NCBI GenBank assembly: GCA_944326695.1
Contig: CALVEZ010000001.1
Location: forward strand, 1 to 64,000
Direction of reading: 5' to 3'
Origin: Candidatus Bilophila faecipullorum
GTDB taxonomy: Bacteria; Desulfobacterota; Desulfovibrionia; Desulfovibrionales; Desulfovibrionaceae
Length of the DNA stretch: 64,000 bases
Of this stretch, positions 19,684 to 28,500 are shown piece after piece (the stretch's first letter is position 1; each line of letters starts with the position of its first letter). A program made the position numbers and the translations under genes. The notes under the pieces are model-generated. The model was not told the DNA's origin, ran no database searches, and was given only the letters and a program-made list of their open reading frames with translations.

Positions 19684-20349
19684 TCATTCAGAACTGGGCT
19701 TTCCTTGATGTCGCCTTTTTTCCATGCGCCCGATCCGTAAACGATGCCCTTTTCCCGCGCGCGCCTTCCAGACAGTACAGGAACCCGCGGAACCCTTGGA
19801 GGGTCCTCTCCAGTGACCGCTTTTCGCCGTCGGCGACGGTGGCGATAAAGTAATTTCCCTATTTATAATCCTTTCTATAACTTTTGGGGCTGGTTTCTCT
19901 AATTTGACTATATAGGCATTCAATGCCGATAAAAATTCGCTGATAGGTTGTTCTGATACAGGATGAGAATGTTCTTCACAGGGATACACATCTGCAAGCG
20001 ACGTGACTTTTCTTGAAACGTGCTTGAGATCACAGCCTCCATAAGGAATGAATCTGGCACGATAGAGCCCTTCCAACAGGACTCTTAGAGTATCGGGTTG
20101 AGACCCCTCTACCACTTCCAATATCTTGGCGACAGCACCAATTTCAAAAAGTTCACTTCGCGAACGGATATCCCATGCAACGGGATTACGTTGAGTCACC
20201 ATGAAAATTTTTCGGCTATGATAGCTGACCGCGCGTCCTATTGCCCTGATGGTAAATTCACGGCCAACAAGAAGTGCTATGCTCCCTCTGGGAAACAGAA
20301 CAACTTCCCGCAAAGGCATAATGGGAATTTTAGATAAGGGAATATTCAT
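19684..20349 (-). pseudogene. LON substrate-binding domain fragment
   Basis: 221 aa readable. Residues 8-165 match the N-terminal LON domain (IPIMPLREVVLFPRGSIALL, later LRVLLEGLYRARF and VTSLADVYP). There is no AAA+ or protease domain. After about residue 165 the reading frame becomes low-complexity basic sequence, while another frame there continues with plausible protein, so a frameshift is likely. It starts 15 bases after the PD-(D/E)XK-like copy 2 gene on the same strand. It is either decayed lon debris or a small free-standing LON-domain protein. Confidence 0.5.
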
Positions 20350-20364
20350 TATTTTCGGTACAAT

Positions 20365-21003
20365 TCACACTATTTTGCTGTAGGGACTTTCGTTTTGCAG
20401 TTGTGTGCCGTGCGCCCCACCCTGCCACACCTCAACCACAGCTTTTCTCAGCATCTGGTATGTGCATGGCCCTCTGCCGCATAACTCGGCAACCCGTGCC
20501 AGGCAAATCGTTTTTTGCCCTTTCACAGTCTCATTCAGGATAGCTGTGGAGACGGGATAGAAATCCCATTGCTCCAAATCGAGCGGATTGATGGTATCCT
20601 GTTCCTTATGCTTGAGCACGCAAAACACGTAAACATCCGCCTGGCGCTTTTTCTCCTTGGCATAGGCAACGCCATCCCAGTACAGGCTTTCGGCAATGCT
20701 GAACCCTATCTGGGAAAAACCTTTTTGTTCCCATGACTGGATGTAGGCCGATGTCTTGACCTCGATTTTGATGCCTTCAGGCGAAAGGAGATCAAAGCTT
20801 CCCCATGTGGGACTGGTTCCCTCGTCACAACCCATTGCCGTCGCGACGATGTATTCCGCCAGCTTGCCGCGCTCCGTATTGCTGACCAAATCTGAAAAGG
20901 CCCAGGCCCAAAAATCCTTGAGGGTGCGCTCCCCTTCCATCCCTTGAAAGCATTCTTTGCCGCTCTTTCGCGTCACCTTGATAGCCGGAAGCCGTGTTGC
21001 CAT
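20365..21003 (-). CDS. PD-(D/E)XK nuclease-like protein, copy 2
   Basis: 212 aa. Paralogue of the gene at 973-1557: the openings (RKSGKECFQGMEGERTLKDF), the helix Glu in GKLAEYIVATAMG, the Asp in FDLLSPEG and EVK in IKIEVKTSAYIQSW are all conserved, and similarity runs to about residue 170. The C-terminus differs and is longer. AGAGGGG lies before the start. It sits in mobile debris close to the right-hand 15-bp repeat. The conserved triad in both copies suggests selection for an active nuclease-like fold. Family and target are unknown. Confidence 0.6.
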   Translation of the reverse strand: MATRLPAIKVTRKSGKECFQGMEGERTLKDFWAWAFSDLVSNTERGKLAEYIVATAMGCDEGTSPTWGSFDLLSPEGIKIEVKTSAYIQSWEQKGFSQIGFSIAESLYWDGVAYAKEKKRQADVYVFCVLKHKEQDTINPLDLEQWDFYPVSTAILNETVKGQKTICLARVAELCGRGPCTYQMLRKAVVEVWQGGAHGTQLQNESPYSKIV

Positions 21004-21042
21004 ATTTCCCCTCTGATTTCAGTCAATCGAAAATTCGAGCAC

Positions 21043-21531
21043 ATGGTTTTGCCAGGAGCGACAGACATTCTCCCCGACACACCTTTACCTGCTGGAATGT
21101 TGTCTACACCGCCTGCTCAAATCCGAAAATATCTCCCCCCTTGCTCCCCTTGTCCGTCGTGTTTCTGGAAGGAGGATTGCCCGCACTTCAAAGGCTCCTT
21201 GCATCCAGAATGGGAGGCTGCGCTCGCACAGCTTATCAATCTGAAAACACAGAAAAAAGCCATTGAAGAGGAGATAGGAGAACTGGAATCCCGTTTGAAA
21301 GTCGCCTACCAGCTTTCCCATACGGTGAGGGGAGAATGGATCAACACGGGAAAATACACGTTTCGGGTGATTCCCCAGAATGGCAGGGTAACGCTGGATC
21401 GAAAACGTCTGAATGAGGAATCCCTGCCTGTATACTCGAAGTCATCCGTGAGGAATCGGATTAAACGAAAAACGAGGAGCACCCGATGTATTCGGGTGTT
21501 CCTCTTCATGTTCCTCAGAAGTTTTTTTTGA
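21043..21531 (+). pseudogene. Phage-type exonuclease C-terminal fragment
   Basis: About 160 aa. A cysteine cluster (CSPCPSCFWKEDCP) is followed by a helical hairpin (LKTQKKAIEEEIGELESRLK) and YTFRVIPQNGRVTLDRKRL. This resembles the C-terminal part of phage YqaJ/RecB-like nucleases, whose catalytic half should lie upstream but is absent because a divergent gene begins at 21003. The end is also unusual: after SVRNRIKRK it runs into a hairpin and a hydrophobic tail, so the true stop was probably lost. Read as an island remnant. Confidence 0.45.
21470..21502 (+). terminator. Hairpin in the tail of the nuclease fragment
   Basis: AGGAGCACCCGA pairs with TCGGGTGTTCCT around a 5-base loop, then CTTCATG. 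It overlaps the last codons of the open frame, which supports loss of the original stop codon. Confidence 0.5.
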
Positions 21532-21647
21532 GCTCGCAGTGCTGTTGGGAAGGCTTGCCAAGCCTCCGTTTCATGGATACGGTCTGTGCAACGAACACAG
21601 CCATGCAGGTATAAAGTTTAATGAGTTAGTGTGGTTAAACCTGAATT

Positions 21648-21662
21648 CCACCCTCTCCGCCA
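21648..21662 (+). other. Candidate attachment site, second copy
   Basis: Exact copy of the 15-mer CCACCCTCTCCGCCA at 9504, again without a tRNA body. Together the two would bound a 12.1-kb segment. Confidence 0.5.
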
Positions 21663-21731
21663 CTTGGAAGCCTCAAGACATCCGATAAAATCCGAAAAGC
21701 CCTTGAACCTGATAGTTTAAGATGGTATATT

Positions 21732-22595
21732 ATGAGTATTGAACAAGCACAACGTACTGTTAATCAAATTGATAAAGATATTGCAGACTTAGAGAAGAAA
21801 ATGGCGGACTTAGTAAAAAAAGAAGCTGAAAAAACAAAGAAAATTGGAGAGGTACAACGTAGTATTACAAAAAGCACATTATCAAGTACATACCAATCAA
21901 AAATGCGGCAGATTGAAAATTATCAAAAGGATATTTCCAGAATAGTTTCTGATAAAGCAAGTATCAATCAAAAATTAGCAGATAAGAGAAAAAAGAGGAT
22001 TGTCGCCGTTGATAAATTGCAGAAGGAAGAAATTGCACAAACGAAAAAGTCAGCTAAACAGCAACAAAATATTTTTACAGCGTATGAACGACAAATAGCA
22101 GAACTAACTAAGCAAATCAAAATACAGGAAACAGCTTCTGTAGAAGAACCGCACATATCTGAAAGTAATTCTATAGAGGAATATGATGTTTTGGTTTCAC
22201 ATGCTACAGAAGATAAGGAAAGTTTTGCAGACGAATTTGTTCAGTTATTGCAAAACGATTTTAATCTCAAAGTCTGGTATGATGCTATATCTATTAAATG
22301 GGGAGATAGTATTCGTACAGAGATTGATAAAGGATTAAAAAAATCAAAATTTGGTGTCGTCATATTGTCACGTAGTTATATTGGTAAATACTGGACAAAC
22401 TATGAATTAGAAGGTCTTTTTCAAAGAGAATCAAATAGTGGGAAATTAATTCTGCCAATATGGCACAATATTACAAAACAAGAAGTACAAAATTTTAGTC
22501 CGTCTCTGGCAGGAAAGATGGCAATGAATACAGCATTTATGACACCCAAAGAGATTGCAGAAAAGTTGTATGAATTACTATATTCAAAAAATTAG
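21732..22595 (+). CDS. Coiled-coil TIR-domain protein
   Basis: 287 aa. Residues 1-135 are long charged heptad-rich helices. Residues 150-287 are a TIR domain: YDVLVSHATEDK (beta-A and the box 1 region), VWYDAISIKWGDSI (BB loop) and YWTNYELEGLFQRE, with E225 at the position of the catalytic glutamate of NAD-cleaving TIRs. Bacterial TIR proteins commonly act in anti-phage defence through NAD+ hydrolysis or signal production. The gene is far more AT-rich than its surroundings and stands alone beside an att-like repeat, so it was probably acquired. No partner gene is seen; the coiled coil may be the sensing or oligomerising part. Confidence 0.85.
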   Translation: MSIEQAQRTVNQIDKDIADLEKKMADLVKKEAEKTKKIGEVQRSITKSTLSSTYQSKMRQIENYQKDISRIVSDKASINQKLADKRKKRIVAVDKLQKEEIAQTKKSAKQQQNIFTAYERQIAELTKQIKIQETASVEEPHISESNSIEEYDVLVSHATEDKESFADEFVQLLQNDFNLKVWYDAISIKWGDSIRTEIDKGLKKSKFGVVILSRSYIGKYWTNYELEGLFQRESNSGKLILPIWHNITKQEVQNFSPSLAGKMAMNTAFMTPKEIAEKLYELLYSKN

Positions 22596-22610
22596 GATAA
22601 TAAATATTAA

Positions 22611-22724
22611 TGTTACGCAGTAGAGGGAAAAATTCTGTTGATTTATGCTGCTTTCAGAGCATGAAAATCACTTAAACAGTATTTTATACTCATGCCCTCA
22701 AAAATGGTGTTCTACTGCGTAACA
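22611..22724. repeat. 114-bp MITE-like inverted-repeat element
   Basis: Perfect 14-bp terminal inverted repeats TGTTACGCAGTAGA/TCTACTGCGTAACA enclose 86 bases with no coding potential. The 22596-22922 gap holds nothing else recognisable. No clear target-site duplication was seen. It resembles a non-autonomous IS derivative or a deleted IS. Confidence 0.6.
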
Positions 22725-22922
22725 GAAAAGAGAAAACGCGTATACTTTTTTTGTGGCATACGCTGTTTTCATTGCATCCTGTTTGTCAGCCGTTAAGTTA
22801 GTTTTCTTGTAATACTTCCTTATCGCTGTAAGACCAACGGTTTGAGGGCCTTTTTGCGTCCCGTGTCGTCCGAGAAAGAACGGGAGATATCAATTTTGAA
22901 CTCAGAGCACGGCACATTTTCG

Positions 22923-23336
22923 CTACAGCAGGAGGACGAGAGAACCGGCCGTGATCAGCGCCCCGCCGAGAACGACTTTGAAACTAAGGCTTTCCCCGAG
23001 CAGCAGAATCGAAAGCAGTATGGTGAGAGGCACGCTGAGCTTGTCGATGGGGGCGACTTTGGAAACGTCGCCAAGCTGCAACGCCTTGAAATAAAACAGC
23101 CATGAAAGTCCCGTGGCGACGGCGGAGAGAAACAGGAACAGCAACGTACGCGGGGCAATGTCGCGTATCTCGCGCACAGCCCCGGATATGAAGGCAATTC
23201 CCCACACCAGCACGAGAATAAAGCTCACCCGCAAAGCCGTCGCCAGATTGGAATCAATATCTTTCACTCCCATTTTCGAAAACAGGGCGGTCAGAGACGC
23301 GAACACGGCGGAAAGTAACGCATAATATTTCCACAT
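22923..23336 (-). CDS. Single-domain EamA/DMT permease
   Basis: 137 aa from the ATG at 23336. It has one EamA unit of about five membrane segments (MWKYYALLSAVFASLTALFS through the GALITAGSLVLLL end), half the length of the usual two-unit DMT protein; SWLFYFKALQLGDVSKVAPI is a typical DMT helix. Half-size members work as dimers. The substrate is unknown. It lies between the inverted-repeat element and the decayed integrase region, so it may be a core gene next to an insertion hotspot. Confidence 0.75.
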   Translation of the reverse strand: MWKYYALLSAVFASLTALFSKMGVKDIDSNLATALRVSFILVLVWGIAFISGAVREIRDIAPRTLLFLFLSAVATGLSWLFYFKALQLGDVSKVAPIDKLSVPLTILLSILLLGESLSFKVVLGGALITAGSLVLLL

Positions 23337-23499
23337 GGTATCATCTTCCCTTGTATGGTGGACGGCTTCGCATGGGGATACAAAAACGCTTCTGTTCCCC
23401 TTTGTCATTCTTGCCAATATAGCAAAGATGAAGGCAAAATAAAACGAAAACTCCCCGGTCCAAACCTCTCCGTGGTCACGATAATACATTGATTTCAAT

Positions 23500-23575
23500 G
23501 TGTCTTTTATTTGCCATGCGTTTTATTGCCTATGGATACATTTGAAACTCGATGTGCCCTCCTCTCCTCTGTTCC
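23500..23575 (+). pseudogene. Decayed copy of integrase 5' region
   Basis: The stretch from TCTTTTATTTGCCATG through GGATACATTTGAAACTCGATG closely parallels 9545-9630, the leader and start of the integrase at 9613, but no open frame continues. Only about 80 bases survive. The rest of the 23337-24011 gap holds this remnant and the terminator at 23944-23980, with nothing else identified. Confidence 0.5.
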
Positions 23576-23943
23576 TTTACAGCCCCTCGTGTCCTTAGCC
23601 TCATAAAATGTTTCTGATAGGCTCCCTCAGGCATATCGAGAAAGTCCCTTTCGCTTCTCACCGATTCCGCTTTTTTCCATTCCCCCTACGTACAGGCGGC
23701 CACCGTTCCTTCCCCGATGACAAGCAGCGGCCAGCGTGATGAATCCCCCTTTTTCCGATAAACGCCTCGACCAAGGGCCCCCTTCTGGAGAAACAACGAT
23801 TTCTCTAGGAACGTCCGCTTTTTTAGGGCAAAAAGAACATCATTTCTCCCTTTTCAGGACGCACCATCAATGTGCTGTCCCCAAAAGCCGGAAGAGATCA
23901 CCATACAAAGGAGGGATGAGAGGGCCTTTCAGTCATTTAACAG

Positions 23944-23980
23944 TCCACAAAAAACACCCAAAAGAACCTTTTCCTTTGGG
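23944..23980 (-). terminator. Terminator of the EamA permease gene
   Basis: Read on the minus strand, CCCAAAG pairs with CTTTTGGG and a run of Ts follows, about 30 bases after the stop of the gene at 24012. Confidence 0.65.
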
Positions 23981-24011
23981 CGTCTTCCACGCAAGAGCAA
24001 GAACCGAAACG

Positions 24012-24986
24012 TCACGCCCGGCTGCGCTTCCATGCCCATGCACGGCCTGCCATAAGCATGGGGACCGTAGACAGGGCGGGAATCAAGGAAACCAGCGATC
24101 CCGCCAAAATAAGCAGGATGCCCACAACCATGTTGAAGGGGATGGCCTCGTGCAGGAAAAGGAACGCCAAAAGCGGGGCCAGCGCAGGCTTGAAGAAAAA
24201 GACCAGTGAGGCCGTAATGGGAGAAGTGGCTTCCATTGCCATGAAATAAAAGGCGAAACCCGCACCGGTAACACCCACGCAGATATAAAGCATCATGACC
24301 AAGCTGACGGGCGTATAGCCGCTGAAGAGAGGGATATCCGCGAAAAGGCCGAGGCCCATCCTTCCGAGCACGTCCGCAATGGCCGGGAGACGACTCAGGG
24401 CGACGAGGAGCGCCATTTCCGCACTGGCAAAAAGAAAACTGCAACAGGTGACCACCACTCCGGAATAGCGGGCGCACAGCTTCGTGCCCAATACGGTATA
24501 AAGGGCGAATGTGGCCGTGGAAAGAAGGGTGAAGAAGATGCCCATTATCCCGATGTGGGTATTGAAGGGATTGATGAGGATAAGGATGCCCAGACATTCC
24601 AAAACCAACGCCAACGTATGGTGGCCCCGTATCCGCGTCCGCAGGATAAGCGCCGCAAAGACCAGCACAAAAACCGGATTGCAGCTGAAAAGCACCGCGA
24701 CTACGGACGCGTTGGTATTCTCTACAGCGAGCTGGTAAAGGGTCATGCTGACCACAATGCCTAAAAAAGCAAGCAGGGCAAAACGGCACAGGGCGGATGC
24801 CTCCAGCCGGACGCCGCGCCTGTGCAGCATCCGGCGGGCAAAGGGAATCAGCACGAGGCCGCCGATACAAAAGCGCGTCAAGTTGAGCTGTACGGGATTG
24901 AACTGTCCGGCCACCACCTTCAGCGCGATTTCCATTGTGCTGAAAAAAAGCGTGGCCAGCGCGATAAACACATAACCTCTTTTCAT
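24012..24986 (-). CDS. EamA-family (DMT) transporter
   Basis: 324 aa from the ATG at 24986. Ten predicted membrane segments in two EamA repeats: repeat 1 begins MKRGYVFIALATLFFSTMEI, repeat 2 includes FTLLSTATFALYTVLGTKL, and it ends with GILLILAGSLVSLIPAL. DMT proteins export or import amino acids, nucleosides or other metabolites; no substrate can be assigned. A LysR regulator gene lies upstream on the same strand 176 bases away and may control it. Confidence 0.85.
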   Translation of the reverse strand: MKRGYVFIALATLFFSTMEIALKVVAGQFNPVQLNLTRFCIGGLVLIPFARRMLHRRGVRLEASALCRFALLAFLGIVVSMTLYQLAVENTNASVVAVLFSCNPVFVLVFAALILRTRIRGHHTLALVLECLGILILINPFNTHIGIMGIFFTLLSTATFALYTVLGTKLCARYSGVVVTCCSFLFASAEMALLVALSRLPAIADVLGRMGLGLFADIPLFSGYTPVSLVMMLYICVGVTGAGFAFYFMAMEATSPITASLVFFFKPALAPLLAFLFLHEAIPFNMVVGILLILAGSLVSLIPALSTVPMLMAGRAWAWKRSRA

Positions 24987-25162
24987 AACCGCTTCCTCAT
25001 CGTCGGAAAACAGGCACAGCATAGTGAGCTTTCCTGTCGGGTGTCCTTTTGACCAAGCCCTCACAAGGCCCGTCCTACGCCCCGGTCAGCCATGCGTAAA
25101 ATGAAATATGGTCATGAATACTATAATTTTTAGTTAACGATGACTGAACCAGCCGACCTGCC

Positions 25163-26071
25163 TCAGACGTGGGGAGGCTCAGGAGGGGTATCGGTCAGGC
25201 AGCGTAGAAATTCCCGCCCCGCAGAAGAAAGGAGCCCTTTCTTTCGGGTCGCCACGGAAACCGTGCGCGGGGGGAAGGGCTCGGAAGCCCGCAGTTCAAA
25301 TACCGTTCCCTCCTTGAGGCTCTCCTCGGCAAAACGGCGCACGGTGATGCCCACCCCGAGCCCGCGCTCGACGAAAGGCACGATGAGAACCGTTGTTGCC
25401 AGCTCGAACTCGGGAGCCAAGACAAGGCCATGAGCGTGAAAAAAAGCGTCCAGATACTGGCGAGAACTGGTGTCCTTCCTCGGGCAGACGATGGGCATCT
25501 TCACGATCTCGGCCAACGGAAGAACCCGTCCTTCCAGATGGCGGAAGGGTTTGCCCGCGATGAACATATCCTGAACCGTGCAGACCTGCCGCAGTTCCAC
25601 GTCATCGCTCTTCGAGACAGGGGAGAAAAGCACGCCCACATCGATCTTCTGGGCTCGCAGGGCGGCGAGGGTTTCATGCGTACTCAAAGTGACGGTGGTG
25701 ATGCGGATTTTGGGGTGCGCCTTATGGAAGCGTTCCAGATAGGGCAACAAAAAGGCGTGCATGAGCATATCGGAAGAGCCGATATTGATGCTTCCCCCTT
25801 CCAGATCAAGCATGGCCTGTATTTTCTTTTCCCCGATGGCAAGCTGCTGGCAGGCCTGCGCCACGTGCTGATAAAGAACCTCCCCTTCGGGGGTGAGGTC
25901 CATGCCCTTGTGCCTGCGGAAAAAAAGCTCGCACCCGAGCAGGGACTCCAGTTGACGTACCGACTTGCTCACGGCTGGCTGGGAAAGGAAAAGGGCCTTG
26001 GCCGCCAGCGTGATGCCGCCCAATCGCGCCACGTGGTAAAACACCTTATAGTACTCAAAAGATATGTTCAT
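25163..26071 (-). CDS. LysR-family transcriptional regulator
   Basis: 302 aa. The winged HTH is at residues 3-62 (LGGITLAAKALFLSQPAVSK, then SVRQLESLLGCELF), followed by a two-lobe periplasmic-binding-like effector domain (90-295) including STHETLAALRAQKIDVGVLF. It is a full-length regulator of the CysL/CbbR-like subgroup. The nearest candidate target is the EamA permease gene downstream. The effector is unknown. Confidence 0.88.
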   Translation of the reverse strand: MNISFEYYKVFYHVARLGGITLAAKALFLSQPAVSKSVRQLESLLGCELFFRRHKGMDLTPEGEVLYQHVAQACQQLAIGEKKIQAMLDLEGGSINIGSSDMLMHAFLLPYLERFHKAHPKIRITTVTLSTHETLAALRAQKIDVGVLFSPVSKSDDVELRQVCTVQDMFIAGKPFRHLEGRVLPLAEIVKMPIVCPRKDTSSRQYLDAFFHAHGLVLAPEFELATTVLIVPFVERGLGVGITVRRFAEESLKEGTVFELRASEPFPPRTVSVATRKKGLLSSAGREFLRCLTDTPPEPPHV

Positions 26072-26300
26072 GGGTTACGACCTCATTCTCGGCATGGCCT
26101 TTCCTTGGCACGCCCGCGTGCTGTCTGGCAAGCCCCGGAGTACCCCGGCCCGCTGCCGTAAAAGCCGAAAGGATGGTTCACGCCGCCGCGCATTGTCGCC
26201 CTGAGAGGCGTGGAAAAATAAAAAAGATTGATTCTTCAGAGGTTAGAATAAAAATTGATCCCGAACAAAATTTTTTTGCGCGTAGAAGGCAAAAAAAAGC

Positions 26301-26329
26301 TTGCAAGCCGATTCGCTTTTGCATATACC
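26301..26329 (+). promoter_or_regulatory. tRNA-Leu promoter
   Basis: TTGCAA (26301-26306), 17 bases, TATACC (26324-26329); the tRNA begins 9 bases further on. Confidence 0.7.
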
Positions 26330-26338
26330 TCTTTTCGC

Positions 26339-26423
26339 GCCGAGGTGGTGGAATTGGTAGACACGCTATCTTGAGGTGGTAGTGGGAATTCCTGTGCGGG
26401 TTCGAGTCCCGCCCTCGGCACCA
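26339..26423 (+). tRNA. tRNA-Leu (anticodon GAG)
   Basis: 85 nt with encoded CCA. The acceptor stem GCCGAGG/CCTCGGC, anticodon stem CTATC/GGTAG with loop TTGAGGT (GAG at 26373-26375), long variable arm and GTTCGAGTC T-arm are all intact. The last 17 bases serve as the attachment site of the element to its right; after insertion the tRNA sequence remains complete. Confidence 0.97.
26407..26423 (+). other. attL of the tRNA-Leu element
   Basis: The 17-mer TCCCGCCCTCGGCACCA, the tRNA-Leu 3' end, is repeated exactly at 36301-36317. The integrase gene begins 91 bases inward. Confidence 0.9.
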
Positions 26424-26432
26424 TGAGAATAT

Positions 26433-26467
26433 AAGCGGTTGCTTTTACAGTAACCGCTTTTCTTTTT
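26433..26467 (+). terminator. tRNA-Leu terminator
   Basis: AAGCGGTT pairs with AACCGCTT, followed by TTCTTTTT, directly after the tRNA. Confidence 0.75.
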
Positions 26468-26514
26468 AGGCGTTCTTGTTCCAAGTGTTACACAAAGGTG
26501 TTACACAGAGGGGC

Positions 26515-28500
26515 ATGGACGCCTTGTCTTTATCCTCTAACATCGTGCGGCGCGGGGCTGTTTACTACATCCGGGTCCGGGTTCCCTCCGACCTGTTGGA
26601 CTACTACGCCCCCAAGAAAGAGATCACCTACAGCCTCAAGACCAAAGCCCCCCGCGAAGCCAAGCGCAAAGGGAATCTTGAACGAGTGAAGATTGACCAG
26701 CAGTTTGCGGAAGCGCGCCGTAGCCAAGCAGTGGTGAATCAAGGGCAATCCGCCGTTATGCCGTCACCCTCCGCTGAAAACCTTCTCCTCCCACCTCTTG
26801 AGATTGAGCGGCTTTCCCTCCTCTACCTGCACCATGTCCTTGCGGACGACGAGGCGGCACGCGTTGCCCCCAAGTCTCCTGAAACCATTGAACGGGAACG
26901 CCAACAGGCGCAGGAAAGAGAAGACCTGATACGGGAACTTTCCGAAAGGCAGGGCATCACCTACGCGCCTCCCGCCGCGCCTCCCGTTATCCGTCCTGTA
27001 GGGCTGACGGCTGAGGAAACGGACGCCAAACGCGCCTATGCCGAACGCTTCACCCATGACGCGCCTTTCTTCATAGCCAAAGGTGAAACCTACCCCGTGC
27101 ATCCTCTTGTGGACGCCCTGATAGAGCGGGAACACCTGCGCATTGCCAAGGAAAGCCCCGCCTACTATCAGCTTGCCCTTGCCATCATGCGGACGGAAAG
27201 CAAGGCGCAAGAGGCCATTCTCAAGAGACTCTCCGGGGAATGGGTAGAAACACCGCTGGCGGTGGAGGTGCGCACCCTCCCCATTGCCCTCAACAGTTCT
27301 GAGGGGAATAGGGTGTCCCCCGATTCTCCGCATGACGACAACCCCCTTTTCTCGGAGGTCTGGGAACGCTACCTTGCCGAACGCAAGCCCGCCCCCAAGA
27401 CAGCGCAGGACTTTGGGGCCTCTGTACGCCGCTTCATGGAAATCAACGGGGACTTGCCCGTCCAAAGCATCAAGGCGCGGCATGTCCGCGTGTTCAAAGA
27501 TACCCTCCTCAAGTGCCCTTCCCGTGTTCCCAAAGAACTCCAAGGGCTTCCTATCCTCAAGGTCATCAAACGCCTTGAAAGCGGAAAGACGGGAGAACCA
27601 TACCCCAGAACGCTTTCACCAAAGACCATCAATGACAAGGCGCTGACGGCAATCAAGGCCGTCTTGAGCCATGCCGTTGACAACGGCTTCATTGAAACGA
27701 ATCCGGCGCACCAGATACGGGCTGTTGACTTCACGCAGCACGATACAGACAAGGCGGGGCCTTCCCGCATCCCTTATGATATGGACGACATCCGGGGCAT
27801 TCTCCGTTCTCCCCTTTTTCAGCAGGAACAAGGCCCGGCTTCCAACGGAATCACCAAACGCCTTACTCCAGAGGAGCGCCGGGACTATCAACGCCTTGTT
27901 CTCTTGGGCATCTTCACGGGTGCGCGGCTTGAGGAAATAGGGCAACTGGATGTTGCAGACATCCGGGAAGAAGCGGGGATCACCTACATTTTCATCCATG
28001 CGGACAGTGCCACAGGCCGCCGCATCAAAAACAAGACTTCCCGGCGCAAGGTGCCTGTACATCCTTTCTTGCTGGAGAAGGGATTTCTACCAACCATCCA
28101 TGAAGGGGAAAGACGCGGCGGCGGTGACGGGGGTAAGCTCTTCCCTACCCTCACCTCAAAAACAGACACCCTGACCGCGCCTTTCTCGAAGTGGTGGCGG
28201 CGGTACACCAGCAGCATCGGAGTCTATACGCCGCAAAAGACGTTCCATTCCTTCCGGCATACATTCAAACGCACCATGCGGGATGCGGGGATAGACGGAA
28301 AACTGACGGACGCCCTCCAAGGGCACGCGGGCACCAGCATTGCCGACAGCTACGGACGGGACGCGGAAGGTATGGGCTATTCCATGCCCGTGCTGTTCCG
28401 GGCCTTGTGTGAAGGGATGGAGAAAGGAGGGCTTGAACAGGCCGTCAAGGAAAGCCTTGCCTCCTTTGCGTCTTCTCCTTCCAGCCACGGCAAGGAATAG
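26515..28500 (+). CDS. Tyrosine integrase of the tRNA-Leu element
   Basis: 661 aa from the ATG at 26515 (AGAGGGG upstream). It has an extended N-terminal half with an arm-binding-like start (RRGAVYYIRVRVPSDLLDYY) and a core-binding domain from about 285. The catalytic domain is complete: Arg in IFTGARLEEIGQL, Lys in SRRKVPVHP, HSFRHTFKRT for HxxR, His in LQGHAGTS and Tyr in IADSYGRDAE. It should catalyse recombination between the 17-bp repeat in tRNA-Leu and the element's attP. No excisionase is evident. It lies immediately inside attL. Confidence 0.93.
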   Translation: MDALSLSSNIVRRGAVYYIRVRVPSDLLDYYAPKKEITYSLKTKAPREAKRKGNLERVKIDQQFAEARRSQAVVNQGQSAVMPSPSAENLLLPPLEIERLSLLYLHHVLADDEAARVAPKSPETIERERQQAQEREDLIRELSERQGITYAPPAAPPVIRPVGLTAEETDAKRAYAERFTHDAPFFIAKGETYPVHPLVDALIEREHLRIAKESPAYYQLALAIMRTESKAQEAILKRLSGEWVETPLAVEVRTLPIALNSSEGNRVSPDSPHDDNPLFSEVWERYLAERKPAPKTAQDFGASVRRFMEINGDLPVQSIKARHVRVFKDTLLKCPSRVPKELQGLPILKVIKRLESGKTGEPYPRTLSPKTINDKALTAIKAVLSHAVDNGFIETNPAHQIRAVDFTQHDTDKAGPSRIPYDMDDIRGILRSPLFQQEQGPASNGITKRLTPEERRDYQRLVLLGIFTGARLEEIGQLDVADIREEAGITYIFIHADSATGRRIKNKTSRRKVPVHPFLLEKGFLPTIHEGERRGGGDGGKLFPTLTSKTDTLTAPFSKWWRRYTSSIGVYTPQKTFHSFRHTFKRTMRDAGIDGKLTDALQGHAGTSIADSYGRDAEGMGYSMPVLFRALCEGMEKGGLEQAVKESLASFASSPSSHGKE

